Part shown: positions 6,712 to 16,061 of the stretch, piece by piece
Position numbering within the stretch: position 1 is the stretch's first letter
Layout of the letters: each line of letters opens with the position of its first letter
Program-made: the position numbers and the translations under genes
The notes under the pieces: generated by a model
What the model saw: only the letters and a program-made list of their open reading frames with translations
Told to the model about the DNA's origin: nothing
Databases searched by the model: none
From: Bacteroidota bacterium
GTDB lineage: Bacteria; Bacteroidota; Bacteroidia; Cytophagales; Cyclobacteriaceae
DNA length: 41,878 nt
Reading direction: 5' to 3'
Assembly: GCA_023393375.1 (NCBI GenBank)
Contig: JAEWLI010000177.1
Location: 1 to 41,878 of the forward strand

Positions 6712-9105
6712 ATGAACACTTGGTTTCTTACATATAACAACTATTTGCCTGATCAGGAATCCCTCCGTGAATCGCTTTGTACTTTAGGTAATGGCTATTT
6801 TGCTACCCGTGGGGCATGGGAAGAAACCCATGACGATGGTCTGCATTATCCCGGGACATATCTGGCAGGAGGGTACAACAGGATGAAATCCTATGTTTCA
6901 GGAGAGTCAATAGAAAATGAAGATTTTGTAAACTGGCCTAATTGGTTGCCCATGACCTTCAAACCCGAAGGAGGTGACTGGTTCAGTTTGAAGAAAGGTG
7001 AAATCATTAAATATCGTCAGGAACTGAACATGAAAGAGGGGATCCTGGAAAGGAAAATACTCTACAGGGACCATGAATTCAGAGAAACAGAAATAGTCTC
7101 CAGGCGCATTGTCCATATGGATCAGCCGCACCTGGGAGCAATCCAATGGCTCGTAACTCCCAAAAACTGGGCTGGTAGAATTGTAATCAGATCAGCTATA
7201 GATGGTACGGTCTATAATAATGGTGTGGAAAGATATGCATCATTAAACCAAAAACATTTGGAACCACTTGCAACAGGCCATCTTAAGAAAGATGACATTT
7301 TTCTAACAGCAAGAACAGTGCAATCCCAAATAAGAATAGCGGTGGCGGTGCGAACCAGAGTTTATTATGACGAAAGGGAAATTACTGTCCAACGCAGACT
7401 ACATGAAAAAGAAAGTGAGGTGGCTCACGTATTACAATTTGTCACTGAAAAAAACCGCACTTACAGGATTGATAAAATTGCTGCTATCTATACTTCCAAA
7501 GATATGGCGATTTCCGAACCCACCCTCGAAGCCTGTAAAGTAGTGAACAGGGCAGATGATTTTGAAGGTTTGCTTCATACCCATCGGCTGGCATGGAAAA
7601 GAATATGGGACCGCTGTGATATTGAAATTGACGCATCAGACGAATATCAGCAAGCACTGAGACTTCATATTTTTCACCTGATACAAACTTTATCCAAAAA
7701 CATCATGGACCTCGATGTGGGAGCCCCATCTCGTGGTTTACATGGTGAGGCGTACCGGGGCCATATCTTTTGGGATGAATTGTTTATTTTTCCCATTCTC
7801 AATTTTATTTATCCTGAAACTACACGAGAATTACTCATGTACAGGGTACGACGACTTTCGGAAGCTCGTTTTATGGCCTTCAAAGATGGGATGAAAGGGG
7901 CGATGTACCCTTGGCAAAGTGGGAGTGATGGCCGGGAAGAAAGCCAGATCATTCATTTAAACCCCACCTCCGGAAGGTGGCTTCCTGATTATACATTTCT
8001 CCAAAGACATGTAAACGCCGCCATTGCTTACAATGTGTGGCAGTATTTTCAAATTACGAACGACAGGGAATTCCTGGCATTTTATGGGGCAGAAATGTTT
8101 TTGGAAATTGCCAAATACTGGTCTTCAAAATGTACATACAACGAGAAAAAAGGTAAATATGAAATTCTTCACGTGGTAGGTCCGGATGAATACCATACTT
8201 ATTATCCTCATTCTGATCAACCTGGAATTGACAATAATGCCTACACCAATGTGATGGCTGTCTGGAATTTGATTACAGCAAAAAAAATACTGAATCTGCT
8301 ACAAAATGGCAGAAAGGAAGAGCTAATGGAAAAACTCCAAATAACCACCGATGAATTAGAAAGGTGGGATGAAATTACGACAAAAATGTATGTTCCGCTC
8401 CTATCCGGAGGTGTGATCGAGCAATTTGAAGGTTTTGACCAGTTGAAAGAATTGGATTGGAAAAAATACAGAAAAAACCATGGCCAGTCCCTCCGTCTCG
8501 ACAGGATTTTGGAAAGTGAGGGCGATGACGTAAATAAATATAAAGCATGTAAACAAGCAGATGCCTTAATGCTGTTTTATCTGTTTTCAACTGAAGAACT
8601 AAAAACGATCTTCAATAATTTGGGATATGATTTTAATGAAGATGCCATTATCAACAACATCAATTATTATGATAAACGCTCCTCACATGGTTCAACCTTG
8701 AGCAAACTGGTCCATTCGTGGGTAACGGCACGATCAAACCGGGAAAAATCCTGGAGTAGTTTTAAAGATGCCCTCATGAGTGATATTAAGGATGTGCAGG
8801 GAGGAACCACAGCAGAAGGTATTCATCTGGGTGCAATGGCCGGAACAGTGGATTTGGTACAGCGTTGTTATACTGGTCTGGAAGTAAAAGAAGAGCGGTT
8901 GATTTTCAATCCTGACCTACCGGATGAACTTAAGCAGATCAAAACGAAATTGCAATACAGAGGGATATGGCTCGAAATCCTGTTGACCCATGATACTTTT
9001 CGGTTGAAATGCAATGGCGGATGGAAAGATACAGTCTGTATTCAATATAAGGATGAAACATTTTGCCTCAAAAAAGGAGAGGAAAAGGAATTTAAGAGGG
9101 TGTAG
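6712..9105 (+). CDS. glycoside hydrolase family 65 disaccharide phosphorylase
   Basis: 797 residues, the normal length of GH65 enzymes (kojibiose, maltose, trehalose phosphorylases), which convert a disaccharide plus phosphate to beta-glucose 1-phosphate and a hexose in the cytoplasm. The N-terminal beta domain begins with the family's 'ESLCTLGNGYFATRGAWEE'. The (alpha/alpha)6 barrel has GHIFWDELFIFP, YPWQSGSDGREE and the catalytic acid Glu493 in V-V-G-P-D-E-Y-H. The phosphate-binding segment is SSHGSTLS (657-664), followed by GGTTAEGIHLGAMAGT. No signal peptide. The exact disaccharide cannot be fixed by eye. The usual beta-phosphoglucomutase or sugar transporter partners are not in this window. 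Confidence 0.92.
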   Translation: MNTWFLTYNNYLPDQESLRESLCTLGNGYFATRGAWEETHDDGLHYPGTYLAGGYNRMKSYVSGESIENEDFVNWPNWLPMTFKPEGGDWFSLKKGEIIKYRQELNMKEGILERKILYRDHEFRETEIVSRRIVHMDQPHLGAIQWLVTPKNWAGRIVIRSAIDGTVYNNGVERYASLNQKHLEPLATGHLKKDDIFLTARTVQSQIRIAVAVRTRVYYDEREITVQRRLHEKESEVAHVLQFVTEKNRTYRIDKIAAIYTSKDMAISEPTLEACKVVNRADDFEGLLHTHRLAWKRIWDRCDIEIDASDEYQQALRLHIFHLIQTLSKNIMDLDVGAPSRGLHGEAYRGHIFWDELFIFPILNFIYPETTRELLMYRVRRLSEARFMAFKDGMKGAMYPWQSGSDGREESQIIHLNPTSGRWLPDYTFLQRHVNAAIAYNVWQYFQITNDREFLAFYGAEMFLEIAKYWSSKCTYNEKKGKYEILHVVGPDEYHTYYPHSDQPGIDNNAYTNVMAVWNLITAKKILNLLQNGRKEELMEKLQITTDELERWDEITTKMYVPLLSGGVIEQFEGFDQLKELDWKKYRKNHGQSLRLDRILESEGDDVNKYKACKQADALMLFYLFSTEELKTIFNNLGYDFNEDAIINNINYYDKRSSHGSTLSKLVHSWVTARSNREKSWSSFKDALMSDIKDVQGGTTAEGIHLGAMAGTVDLVQRCYTGLEVKEERLIFNPDLPDELKQIKTKLQYRGIWLEILLTHDTFRLKCNGGWKDTVCIQYKDETFCLKKGEEKEFKRV

Positions 9106-9229
9106 TTGGGGTTGAGTGTGTGTGCTAATCAGAGTCATCAACCTAACAATTTATAAACCATAGAAAATAGATCGCAAATCGTAAGTTAGAATACGTCGCG
9201 TTTGCTTGTTTATTCCTGAATTACATATA

Positions 9230-9256
9230 TGCAAAATTTAATTTTGCAGTTTTTTT
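9230..9256 (+). terminator. AT-rich perfect palindrome with T run
   Basis: TGCAAAATT-T-AATTTTGCA is a perfect 9-bp inverted repeat with a one-base centre (9230-9248), followed by G and seven Ts (9250-9256). It lies 125 bases beyond the GH65 stop. As an RNA hairpin it could end that transcript, though the stem is AT-rich and the loop is too tight to form fully. A protein-binding operator is the alternative. Confidence 0.4.
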
Positions 9257-9260
9257 CTCA

Positions 9261-9310
9261 GACTTTGCGCTCGCCGCGCGTGCCTTACTTTTTTGCATCG
9301 CCAAAAACCA
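9261..9310. repeat. GC-rich REP-like intergenic element
   Basis: GACTTTGCGCTCGCCGCGCG and the following TGCC then TTACTTTTTTGCATCGCCAAAAA. The GC-rich half stands out against the AT-rich gap. The second half is an imperfect inverted repeat (TTTTTTGC / GCCAAAAA). I recognise the 'ACTTTTTTGC..CGCCAAAAA' phrase as a common Bacteroidota intergenic repeat. No other copy is in the window. Confidence 0.5.
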
Positions 9311-9335
9311 AAATAATAACGGCTTAGGTTGAGCG

Positions 9336-11798
9336 CTAACCTGTAAAAAATACTCTTTTTACGCGGTCACTGATACTCGTAAGAATTTCGTAAGGAATAG
9401 TTTCAATCCTCGCTGCCAGTTCGTGCACAGGCAACCCTTTTCCAAAAATAATCACTTCATCGCCTTCTTCAGCATCAATTCCTGTTACATCGATCATGGT
9501 CATGTCCATACATACATTTCCTACAACAGGCACTTTTTTCCCATTTACCATGACCATCCCATTACCATTACCAAATCTCCTGGTGAACCCATCAGCATAG
9601 CCTATACCAATGGTAGCAATGCGGGAATACCTGTTGATTATCCCTTTTCTGCTATATCCGATAGTCTGGTCAGCCCGTAATTCTTTTATTTGAGAAATTC
9701 TTGTCTTTAATGTGCCAATAGGTTCGAGATGTGCTTGTTCTTGTTCACTGGCATCAATCCCATAAAGACCTATGCCCAATCTAACCATATTAAATTGAAA
9801 TTCAGGGAACCTTATAATTCCTGCTGAATTGAGAATATGTTTCAATGGACTTGAATCTGATTTTCGAATTACCTGATCAGCCATATTTTCGAAATCGGCA
9901 ATTTGGTTCCTTGTATATGCATCAAATGTGCATTCATCTGCACCAGCTAAATGACTAAAAATACTAACTACCTTGATTACAGGATATTGATTTAGCACAT
10001 CTATCAGCTCAGAAATATTTTCTTTATCAAAACCCAACCTATGCATTCCGGTATCAATTTTGATATGAATTTTTACTTCTTTATGATGTAAATCCAGGTA
10101 ATCGGTGAGGGCTTTTAATGATCTCAGGCTATAAATTTCAGGTTCAAGATTGTAATCCACAATTTTATCAAAGCTATCAATGGAAGGGTTCATGATCATC
10201 ACAGGCAAGGTAATCCCGTTTTCCCGCAACATCACGCCTTCGTCAGCATAGGCTACTGCCAAATAATCTACCCGATGGTATTGCAACAGATGGGCTATTT
10301 CAATGATACCACTCCCATAGGCAAAAGCTTTTACCATGGCCATTATTTTGGTTTCTGGTAGTAACTTGCTTTTATAATAATTGAGATTATTGATCAGGGC
10401 ATCTAAATTGATTTCCAGAACAGTACCATGAATTTTTTGCTGTAATTTTTGAACTATCTTCTCAAATTCGAAAACACGGGCTCCTTTCACCAGTACTATT
10501 TCTTTATCGAATGATATTTTATTATAATATTCAAGAAATACATCGGTATCAGAAAAAAATATGGAAGAAGGTTCAAAGAGATCCTGATGTGCGGTAAGTT
10601 CAGAGCCTATCCCAATCAACCTGTCCACGTGTTTATCTTTTAATAGACCCGACACCTGCTGATAGAGCTCTCGGGAAGGCAACCCACTTTGTAGGATATC
10701 AGAAAGAATTAAGGTTTTCTTCTTTCGTTGTTTTTGTTGTTCCAGAAAATCCAAAGCTACCTGAAGACCTGCTAAATCATTGTTGTATGAGTCATCGATC
10801 AAATAACTTTGATTTATGCCATGCTTCAACTCTAATCTCATGGAAACATGGCTCAACCTGTTTACCTGCTTTTGAATAAAAGAATGATTAAAATTCTCAT
10901 ATAAAAGATAGGTAATACAATGCATTACATTTTCCAAAGATGCCTGATCTGTAAAAGGGACATCAAAATGGAAAATTTTTTTTTCGAATTCAAGAGTTAA
11001 CCTTGTATAATTCTCCTCTCTGATTTTTTCACGAACGATCACATTAGCCTCTTCATTCATCGACCAGTTAAACAAAGTGACCTGTTTACCAAATTTTAAC
11101 ATCTGTTGATGCACAGGGCTGTGATCCTTGCAATAACATATGACTTTACAGTTTGTAAATAACTTCAACTTCTCATTTATCTTTTCATTTCGCGATGAAA
11201 AGCCTTCATCATGAGCTGCACCGATATTGGTGAAAATACCTATAGTGGGCTGGATGATCTGTTGAAGGCTTTCCATTTTGCCTTTTTCAGAAATTCCCGC
11301 TTCAAAAATGGCCATTTCATGTGCCTGATTCATTTGCCACACTGAAAGAGGAACCCCAAGTTGAGAATTATAACTTTTTGGACTTTTTACCAGATTTAAT
11401 TCCGACGACAATAATTCATATAGCCATTCTTTAATAATGGTTTTGCCATTACTGCCCGTGATCCCAATTACAGGAATATCAAACTGCAACCTATGTTTTA
11501 TCGCCACTGCTTGTAAGGCATCAAGGCTGTTTTTGGTTTGTAAAATATTGCAATTTGTAATAATCTGTTCCGGAACTGCTTCTATAGATTCAACTACAAA
11601 TTGGCGGATACCTTTTGAGAACAATTCTTCAATGAAGGTGTGACCATCATGCCGAAGTCCGGATATAGCAAAAAAGACTGATCCAGGTGCTATAATGAGT
11701 TTTCTGCTGTCAGTAAGTAAATGCTCTACAGGTAATTCCCGATGCAATTGCACTATTTTTCCTGACGTGATTTTTTCCAGATTGCTAAAAACCAACAT
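9336..11798 (-). CDS. murF-alr: bifunctional MurF ligase / alanine racemase
   Basis: 820 residues, a fusion known in Bacteroidota. Residues 1 to about 450 are MurF (adds D-Ala-D-Ala to UDP-MurNAc-tripeptide): DSRKLIIAPGSVFFAI near the N-terminus, the ATP loop GITGSNGKT (112-120), NIGAAHDEGF and DDSYNND. Residues about 455-820 are a PLP alanine racemase: the Schiff-base lysine is Lys490 in M-V-K-A-F-A-Y-G-S-G, followed by RLGIGLYGID, TIGYSRKG, IGIGYADGFTRRFGNG and GNVCMDMTMIDVT. One protein thus supplies D-Ala and uses its dipeptide product (with Ddl between) for peptidoglycan precursors in the cytoplasm. It is last in a minus-strand run, one base after the GNAT gene. Confidence 0.96.
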   Translation of the reverse strand: MLVFSNLEKITSGKIVQLHRELPVEHLLTDSRKLIIAPGSVFFAISGLRHDGHTFIEELFSKGIRQFVVESIEAVPEQIITNCNILQTKNSLDALQAVAIKHRLQFDIPVIGITGSNGKTIIKEWLYELLSSELNLVKSPKSYNSQLGVPLSVWQMNQAHEMAIFEAGISEKGKMESLQQIIQPTIGIFTNIGAAHDEGFSSRNEKINEKLKLFTNCKVICYCKDHSPVHQQMLKFGKQVTLFNWSMNEEANVIVREKIREENYTRLTLEFEKKIFHFDVPFTDQASLENVMHCITYLLYENFNHSFIQKQVNRLSHVSMRLELKHGINQSYLIDDSYNNDLAGLQVALDFLEQQKQRKKKTLILSDILQSGLPSRELYQQVSGLLKDKHVDRLIGIGSELTAHQDLFEPSSIFFSDTDVFLEYYNKISFDKEIVLVKGARVFEFEKIVQKLQQKIHGTVLEINLDALINNLNYYKSKLLPETKIMAMVKAFAYGSGIIEIAHLLQYHRVDYLAVAYADEGVMLRENGITLPVMIMNPSIDSFDKIVDYNLEPEIYSLRSLKALTDYLDLHHKEVKIHIKIDTGMHRLGFDKENISELIDVLNQYPVIKVVSIFSHLAGADECTFDAYTRNQIADFENMADQVIRKSDSSPLKHILNSAGIIRFPEFQFNMVRLGIGLYGIDASEQEQAHLEPIGTLKTRISQIKELRADQTIGYSRKGIINRYSRIATIGIGYADGFTRRFGNGNGMVMVNGKKVPVVGNVCMDMTMIDVTGIDAEEGDEVIIFGKGLPVHELAARIETIPYEILTSISDRVKRVFFTG

Positions 11799-11799
11799 A

Positions 11800-12669
11800 T
11801 CATTGTAAATTTAAGATCATTTCATATTGATTGACCTTGTTCACAAAACCCATTTTCTTTAAAAACCTCCTTACTCCTCTTTCTTTTTCATCGATATTTA
11901 AAATAGTAAGGTAATTGGTATCAGAATGGCTTAGCATATATGCCATCATTGCGGCACCTATCCCACTCCTTCGCCTATGTTGTGCGACACCAAATTGACT
12001 GATCCGTCCCAAATCCTGTTGATATATGGCATATCCAAGACATTCACCATTAAAACTGGCTTCTAATAAAGTTTCGTTCAACATATTTTTCTCCAGAAGA
12101 AAGTACTGATCCAAATAGGAAGGCTGGATATCTGCAAATTGTTTATAAACAGGCCAGTCGGGTACCAATTTCTGACGAACCACAATTTCTGAATTTACCT
12201 TTGGCTCATTGAGATTACCCGCTTCCATTTTAAAACATCTTAATGTCCGGCTTTTTTTAAACCCAACTTTTAAGTAAGCGTTTATGGCTGGCTTATTTTC
12301 TGTTAGCACCTCTAATACACATTGTTTTATACCCATTTCCTTGAATTGGGCTAACAATACTTGATACATCTTTATGGTTAACCCTTTGCCCCGATAAGCA
12401 GGTATAACACCAGACCCTCCATTATAAGCTGTTTTTTTACCCAAATAATTACCTATTCCAGTAAAAATAAACCCCACCATTTCATCTCCTGAAAATGCTC
12501 CGGCTGATAAGTCAAAATCAATATGAAGCTTTTCAATAAATTTTCTTATGAATTTTTCTTCTGTTAGGTTAAATGCCAACGTATAATCGGAAAAAGCACT
12601 CTGGAATGCCTTGTACATCATCGGAATGTCTGAGAAATTAAGTGATCGGATGATAACCTGCTGATCCAT
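11800..12669 (-). CDS. tandem GNAT-domain acetyltransferase
   Basis: 289 residues with two GNAT folds. The first (about 1-145) holds VIPAYRGKGLTIKMYQ, the acetyl-CoA loop, and ENKPAINAYLKVGFKK. The second (about 150-289) holds VAQHRRRSGIGAAMMAYML and a closing RRFLKKMGFVNKVNQYEM. Such tandem proteins acetylate small molecules or amino groups of proteins; no specific substrate motif is visible. One base separates it from murF-alr, so the two are almost certainly co-transcribed. A link to cell-wall metabolism is only suggested by position. Confidence 0.85.
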   Translation of the reverse strand: MDQQVIIRSLNFSDIPMMYKAFQSAFSDYTLAFNLTEEKFIRKFIEKLHIDFDLSAGAFSGDEMVGFIFTGIGNYLGKKTAYNGGSGVIPAYRGKGLTIKMYQVLLAQFKEMGIKQCVLEVLTENKPAINAYLKVGFKKSRTLRCFKMEAGNLNEPKVNSEIVVRQKLVPDWPVYKQFADIQPSYLDQYFLLEKNMLNETLLEASFNGECLGYAIYQQDLGRISQFGVAQHRRRSGIGAAMMAYMLSHSDTNYLTILNIDEKERGVRRFLKKMGFVNKVNQYEMILNLQ

Positions 12670-12722
12670 AGGAGTTACACAATGTAGTAGTGACGCATAT
12701 TACATCCACAATTTATAAACAC

Positions 12723-14273
12723 TTAATCTACAAACATGTCTTTATTTTCCATCACCTCTACTTTATTTACCTTCAAAGGAAATGTAGCAGCTCTCCTGTC
12801 AGTATTTGTAATATCAGGGTCTAATCCTTCTTTTACAATATTAGAATAACTCATGGGAGAAGGTGTATTTTGTTTCAAATCATTTGCCAGTTGACCAGCT
12901 TCACTGGTATGTGTGATGATGGCTACATACATATTCTCAACCTGAAGATATTTTTTGATTGCGTCATTTACATCTTCTACAGTCAACTGATCAAGCTGCT
13001 CTCCTACTTCTTTAATATAATTCTCCCGGTTGTAAAATTTGGAATCCATTAAAAAACCCAATTCCCGTTCAGGGGTTTGAATATATAGTTTTGTATAATT
13101 TTTCAAAAACTCCCGGGTTTTATTAAAATCCTCTTCCGTAAGGCCATTTTTCACTAACTGATCTAATTCCAGTAAAGCTAATCGTAATGCAAAATGCGCA
13201 TGGCCTGATTTTACATTTTTCAATTCTTCGTATTGACTCCTTAATGAGGAACCGGTTTGAACTGGCCGGATCCAGATTGAAAAATAATTTGAATTTCTTG
13301 GAACCCCTGAAGGTGGTAACTGATAAGATGATCCCCTGTCGTACCATTCAATATATGAATAAGTGCCATAATTCATTGATCGTTTTTCCCTCAACTGCTG
13401 ATATAGCCGTCCGTATGATTTCCGGTGTTCTCCCAACCATGAATTTGCGACCATAAGTGCCACAAAATCATCATTTGAGCGGGTAATCGGAATTGGGAAT
13501 CCGGCATAAATTGCAGAACCCAATGCATCATCTTTCTGAATTATCTTCACCTGAAAACCTTCCGGCATTTCTGCTTTTTGAATCTCCGGCAGCTTTATTT
13601 GATGCTCAGGGAGCTTTTTAATATCAGATCTAATAGTTTCAACATAATTTCCGGTAAACTGTCCCGCAACACCAATCATCACATTATTTTGTGTAAAAAT
13701 TTGTTTATAATGGTTCTTTACATCTCCCAATGTTATTGAATTAATACCATTGATGGTACCAGCTACCATATGCCGATATGGGGTTTCCGAAAAAAGCATT
13801 TCTTCTAATACCATTTTACTGTAATCTTCATCAGAAGAAGCTTTTATTATTTGTTCTACGTAATTCAGTTGATTGGATTTCACCCGGTTAAAATCATCTT
13901 CAGTAAAAGAAGGATTTAAAATTAAACCCATCATGATGTCATATATTTCCTGTTGATACTGAATAGGAAACTCAAAAGTAAAAATGCTCACTTCTTTATC
14001 AACTTGTGCATGATACCTTGCCGCCATAGGATAAATCATGTTATCAATTTCGTTTTTGGTAAATTGGTTGGTACCACCTTGCATCATCAAGCTGGCAGTA
14101 AGAGCGGTTAAGCCCTCTTTACCTATAGGATCTGAAACCGACCCATTACGGAACATGAACTTTACTACAATCTTGTTGGAAACAGGTTTTTGTAATATTA
14201 CCACCTCTTGTGACAGCACTGTCACTGGCAAGATAAAACATAAAGCAATAAAAATTATATTCAGTTTCTTCAT
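12723..14273 (-). CDS. M16 peptidase-like protein, catalytically inactive subunit
   Basis: 516 residues with a signal peptide (MKKLNIIFIALCFILPVTVLSQ). It has the M16 fold (RNGSVSDPIGKEGLTALTASLM at the start, KNHYKQIFTQNNVMIGVAGQF, KSYGRLYQQLREKRSMNYGTY), but the zinc HXXEH motif is absent; the aligned place reads TALTASLM. In this family an active and an inactive homologue form a clamshell dimer, and the gene pairing here fits that. Its ATG overlaps the stop of the active partner by one base (TAATG), indicating translational coupling. Periplasmic or outer-membrane location is inferred. Confidence 0.9.
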   Translation of the reverse strand: MKKLNIIFIALCFILPVTVLSQEVVILQKPVSNKIVVKFMFRNGSVSDPIGKEGLTALTASLMMQGGTNQFTKNEIDNMIYPMAARYHAQVDKEVSIFTFEFPIQYQQEIYDIMMGLILNPSFTEDDFNRVKSNQLNYVEQIIKASSDEDYSKMVLEEMLFSETPYRHMVAGTINGINSITLGDVKNHYKQIFTQNNVMIGVAGQFTGNYVETIRSDIKKLPEHQIKLPEIQKAEMPEGFQVKIIQKDDALGSAIYAGFPIPITRSNDDFVALMVANSWLGEHRKSYGRLYQQLREKRSMNYGTYSYIEWYDRGSSYQLPPSGVPRNSNYFSIWIRPVQTGSSLRSQYEELKNVKSGHAHFALRLALLELDQLVKNGLTEEDFNKTREFLKNYTKLYIQTPERELGFLMDSKFYNRENYIKEVGEQLDQLTVEDVNDAIKKYLQVENMYVAIITHTSEAGQLANDLKQNTPSPMSYSNIVKEGLDPDITNTDRRAATFPLKVNKVEVMENKDMFVD

Positions 14274-15637
14274 TATTTAATCCCTCCTTCTTCTTTTGAT
14301 GAAATGGTAGCAATGGTTAGTTTTTCGGGTGAAAAATATTTTCTGGCAGCATTCATCACATCTTCCTGAGTAACCTGATCGTACATTCTCATAAAATCAA
14401 CAAATGAACCTGCTTCACCAGTTACCCAAATAAAATATGACAAAGTTTCAGCTATGCTTGTAGGATTATCCAGTTCCATCACCAATGAATTCCGGATATT
14501 CAATTTTGATTCAAGCAGTAATTGACTGTTTACAGGCGTTGTTTTTAAATTTTCCAAGGCATTTGTGATTTGATTTTTTACATCCTGCATATCCTTTTCT
14601 TCCTTGAATGATGCAGCAATGGATATTAGGTATGGATCACGGGTGTAATAAGCATTAGCTTGCAATCCCCTTAAAATACCTTCTTCCAAAACCAGTTTTT
14701 TATATAATTCTGATCGTTCTGAAAAAACCATATTTAATATAATATCAATAGCCGCGTTATCTATAGTATTGGCATCGAACGCAGGTCCTTTATAATTGAG
14801 GGAAAGATAAGGTGGAAAAGCAGGTACCTGTACATGAGTAAACCTTGTTTCTAATTGTTCCGGTTCTACAGGAATTTCCGGTTGATAATTTCCTCTTTCC
14901 CAATCCCCAAAATATTTTTTGGCCAGGTTCATTACATTGGCGTGATCAATATCGCCCACTACCAGTATGGTGGTATATTCAGGTCTGTAGAAACGGTCGA
15001 AGAAAGTAAGGGAATAATCATACATATTGGGCATTTCCACAATGTCTTCCCAAAAACCCATTGTGGTATGTTTATAAGTGTGGTTTTTAAATGCAGTACC
15101 CACTACCTGCTCCTGTAATTTTCGATAAGGGTTAGCATAATTTTTGGTATATTCCCCTTTTACAGCTCCAGCTTCGGTCTTAAAATCATGGACAGAATAT
15201 TTCAAGTTCATAAAACGATCTGCTTCCAGATTAAACATTTCTTCAAGTCTTTCTGCATTACCCGTCATGTGATAAACCGTCCTGTCCATCCAGGTATTAG
15301 CATTAGCTCCTGCACCAATCGACATCAGCGCATCCTTATATTGATCACTTGGAAATTTGTCAGTACCTCTGAACATCATGTGTTCGAAGAAATGGGCAAA
15401 TCCTGTTCGTCCTGGTTCTACTTCTTCCCTGGAACCGGCCCTGACCACAATATAAAATGCCACGATATCGGGACTTGGATATTCTACCGAAACCACAGAT
15501 AACTCATTATTCAGCTTTTCTTGGCGTAACTCATAAGGAAACACTTCCCGTTCCGGTATAGCATTATTACCAGTATTGTCATTACAAGACAAAAATAATC
15601 CAGTTATAAACACTGCGATCAAGAGTGATTTTTTCAT
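14273..15637 (-). CDS. M16 zinc metallopeptidase, active subunit, lipoprotein
   Basis: 454 residues. Lipoprotein signal with lipobox FLSC (Cys18). The inverted zinc motif H-F-F-E-H is at residues 82-86, and the third ligand is Glu162 in G-E-Y-T-K-N, the 76-residue spacing typical of pitrilysin/insulinase proteins. The C-terminal half has the R/Y segment (EEGILRGLQANAYYTRDPY). It probably degrades short peptides at the periplasmic face together with the following inactive subunit. It heads the minus-strand run M16-M16-GNAT-murF-alr; a -7 box sits 24 bases upstream of the start. Confidence 0.93.
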   Translation of the reverse strand: MKKSLLIAVFITGLFLSCNDNTGNNAIPEREVFPYELRQEKLNNELSVVSVEYPSPDIVAFYIVVRAGSREEVEPGRTGFAHFFEHMMFRGTDKFPSDQYKDALMSIGAGANANTWMDRTVYHMTGNAERLEEMFNLEADRFMNLKYSVHDFKTEAGAVKGEYTKNYANPYRKLQEQVVGTAFKNHTYKHTTMGFWEDIVEMPNMYDYSLTFFDRFYRPEYTTILVVGDIDHANVMNLAKKYFGDWERGNYQPEIPVEPEQLETRFTHVQVPAFPPYLSLNYKGPAFDANTIDNAAIDIILNMVFSERSELYKKLVLEEGILRGLQANAYYTRDPYLISIAASFKEEKDMQDVKNQITNALENLKTTPVNSQLLLESKLNIRNSLVMELDNPTSIAETLSYFIWVTGEAGSFVDFMRMYDQVTQEDVMNAARKYFSPEKLTIATISSKEEGGIK

Positions 15638-15660
15638 TTGAAGTCAATTTTAGAAGTATT

Positions 15661-15668
15661 CAAAAATA
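15661..15668 (-). promoter_or_regulatory. -7 box (TATTTTTG) for the M16 operon
   Basis: CAAAAATA on the plus strand is TATTTTTG on the minus strand, an exact TAnnTTTG Bacteroidota -7 element 24 bases upstream of the active M16 gene. No clear -33 TTTG at the usual 19-21 bp spacing. Confidence 0.5.
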
Positions 15669-15740
15669 TAACGATATTATGCTCTAAAAATTCCGATTAT
15701 TTTTTTCCTTACAATCTCCTATAATGCGTAAAAATAATAT

Positions 15741-15748
15741 TATTTTTG
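15741..15748 (+). promoter_or_regulatory. -7 box (TATTTTTG) for the 79-aa gene
   Basis: Exact TAnnTTTG match 46 bases before the start at 15795. Divergent from the box at 15661-15668, so the 157-base gap serves both directions. Confidence 0.5.
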
Positions 15749-15794
15749 CAACGTATTTTGATTTTAATTCGTATTTCTTTACACAACCCGTAAT

Positions 15795-16034
15795 ATGAAA
15801 TATTTAAAAACCAGATTCAGTATTTTAGCCTTAATTCTCCTTCTATCAGGAGGATTATTTTTACGTTATTCAAATCCAGGTTATCAAAAGATAGAAAAAG
15901 TTAGCATAGCAGAGGATCAAATTGAAAAAAACACATTGGAAAATGTGCAGGTAAAGGAAAATAAGTCGGTATTTACCTATAATTTTTTATTCAATTTGCT
16001 TCATAAATTTGCGTACGGAGAATTAAGAAAGTAG
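15795..16034 (+). CDS. small hypothetical exported or membrane-anchored protein
   Basis: 79 residues. A basic N-terminus (MKYLKTRF) is followed by one hydrophobic segment (SILALILLLSGGLFL) and then a polar, charged tail with a second weakly hydrophobic patch (FTYNFLFNLLHKF). It looks like a type II anchored or secreted small protein facing the periplasm. No family is recognised. A TATTTTTG promoter box in front and a sensible start support it being expressed. It converges with the 86-residue gene on the other strand. Confidence 0.6.
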   Translation: MKYLKTRFSILALILLLSGGLFLRYSNPGYQKIEKVSIAEDQIEKNTLENVQVKENKSVFTYNFLFNLLHKFAYGELRK

Positions 16035-16061
16035 TTATCTTGTATGACTGCTAGAATGCTT

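Noticed and set aside
13187..13456. 89-codon plus-strand ORF inside the M16 gene
   Set aside because: Antisense shadow of a clear M16-family coding region; no recognisable features.
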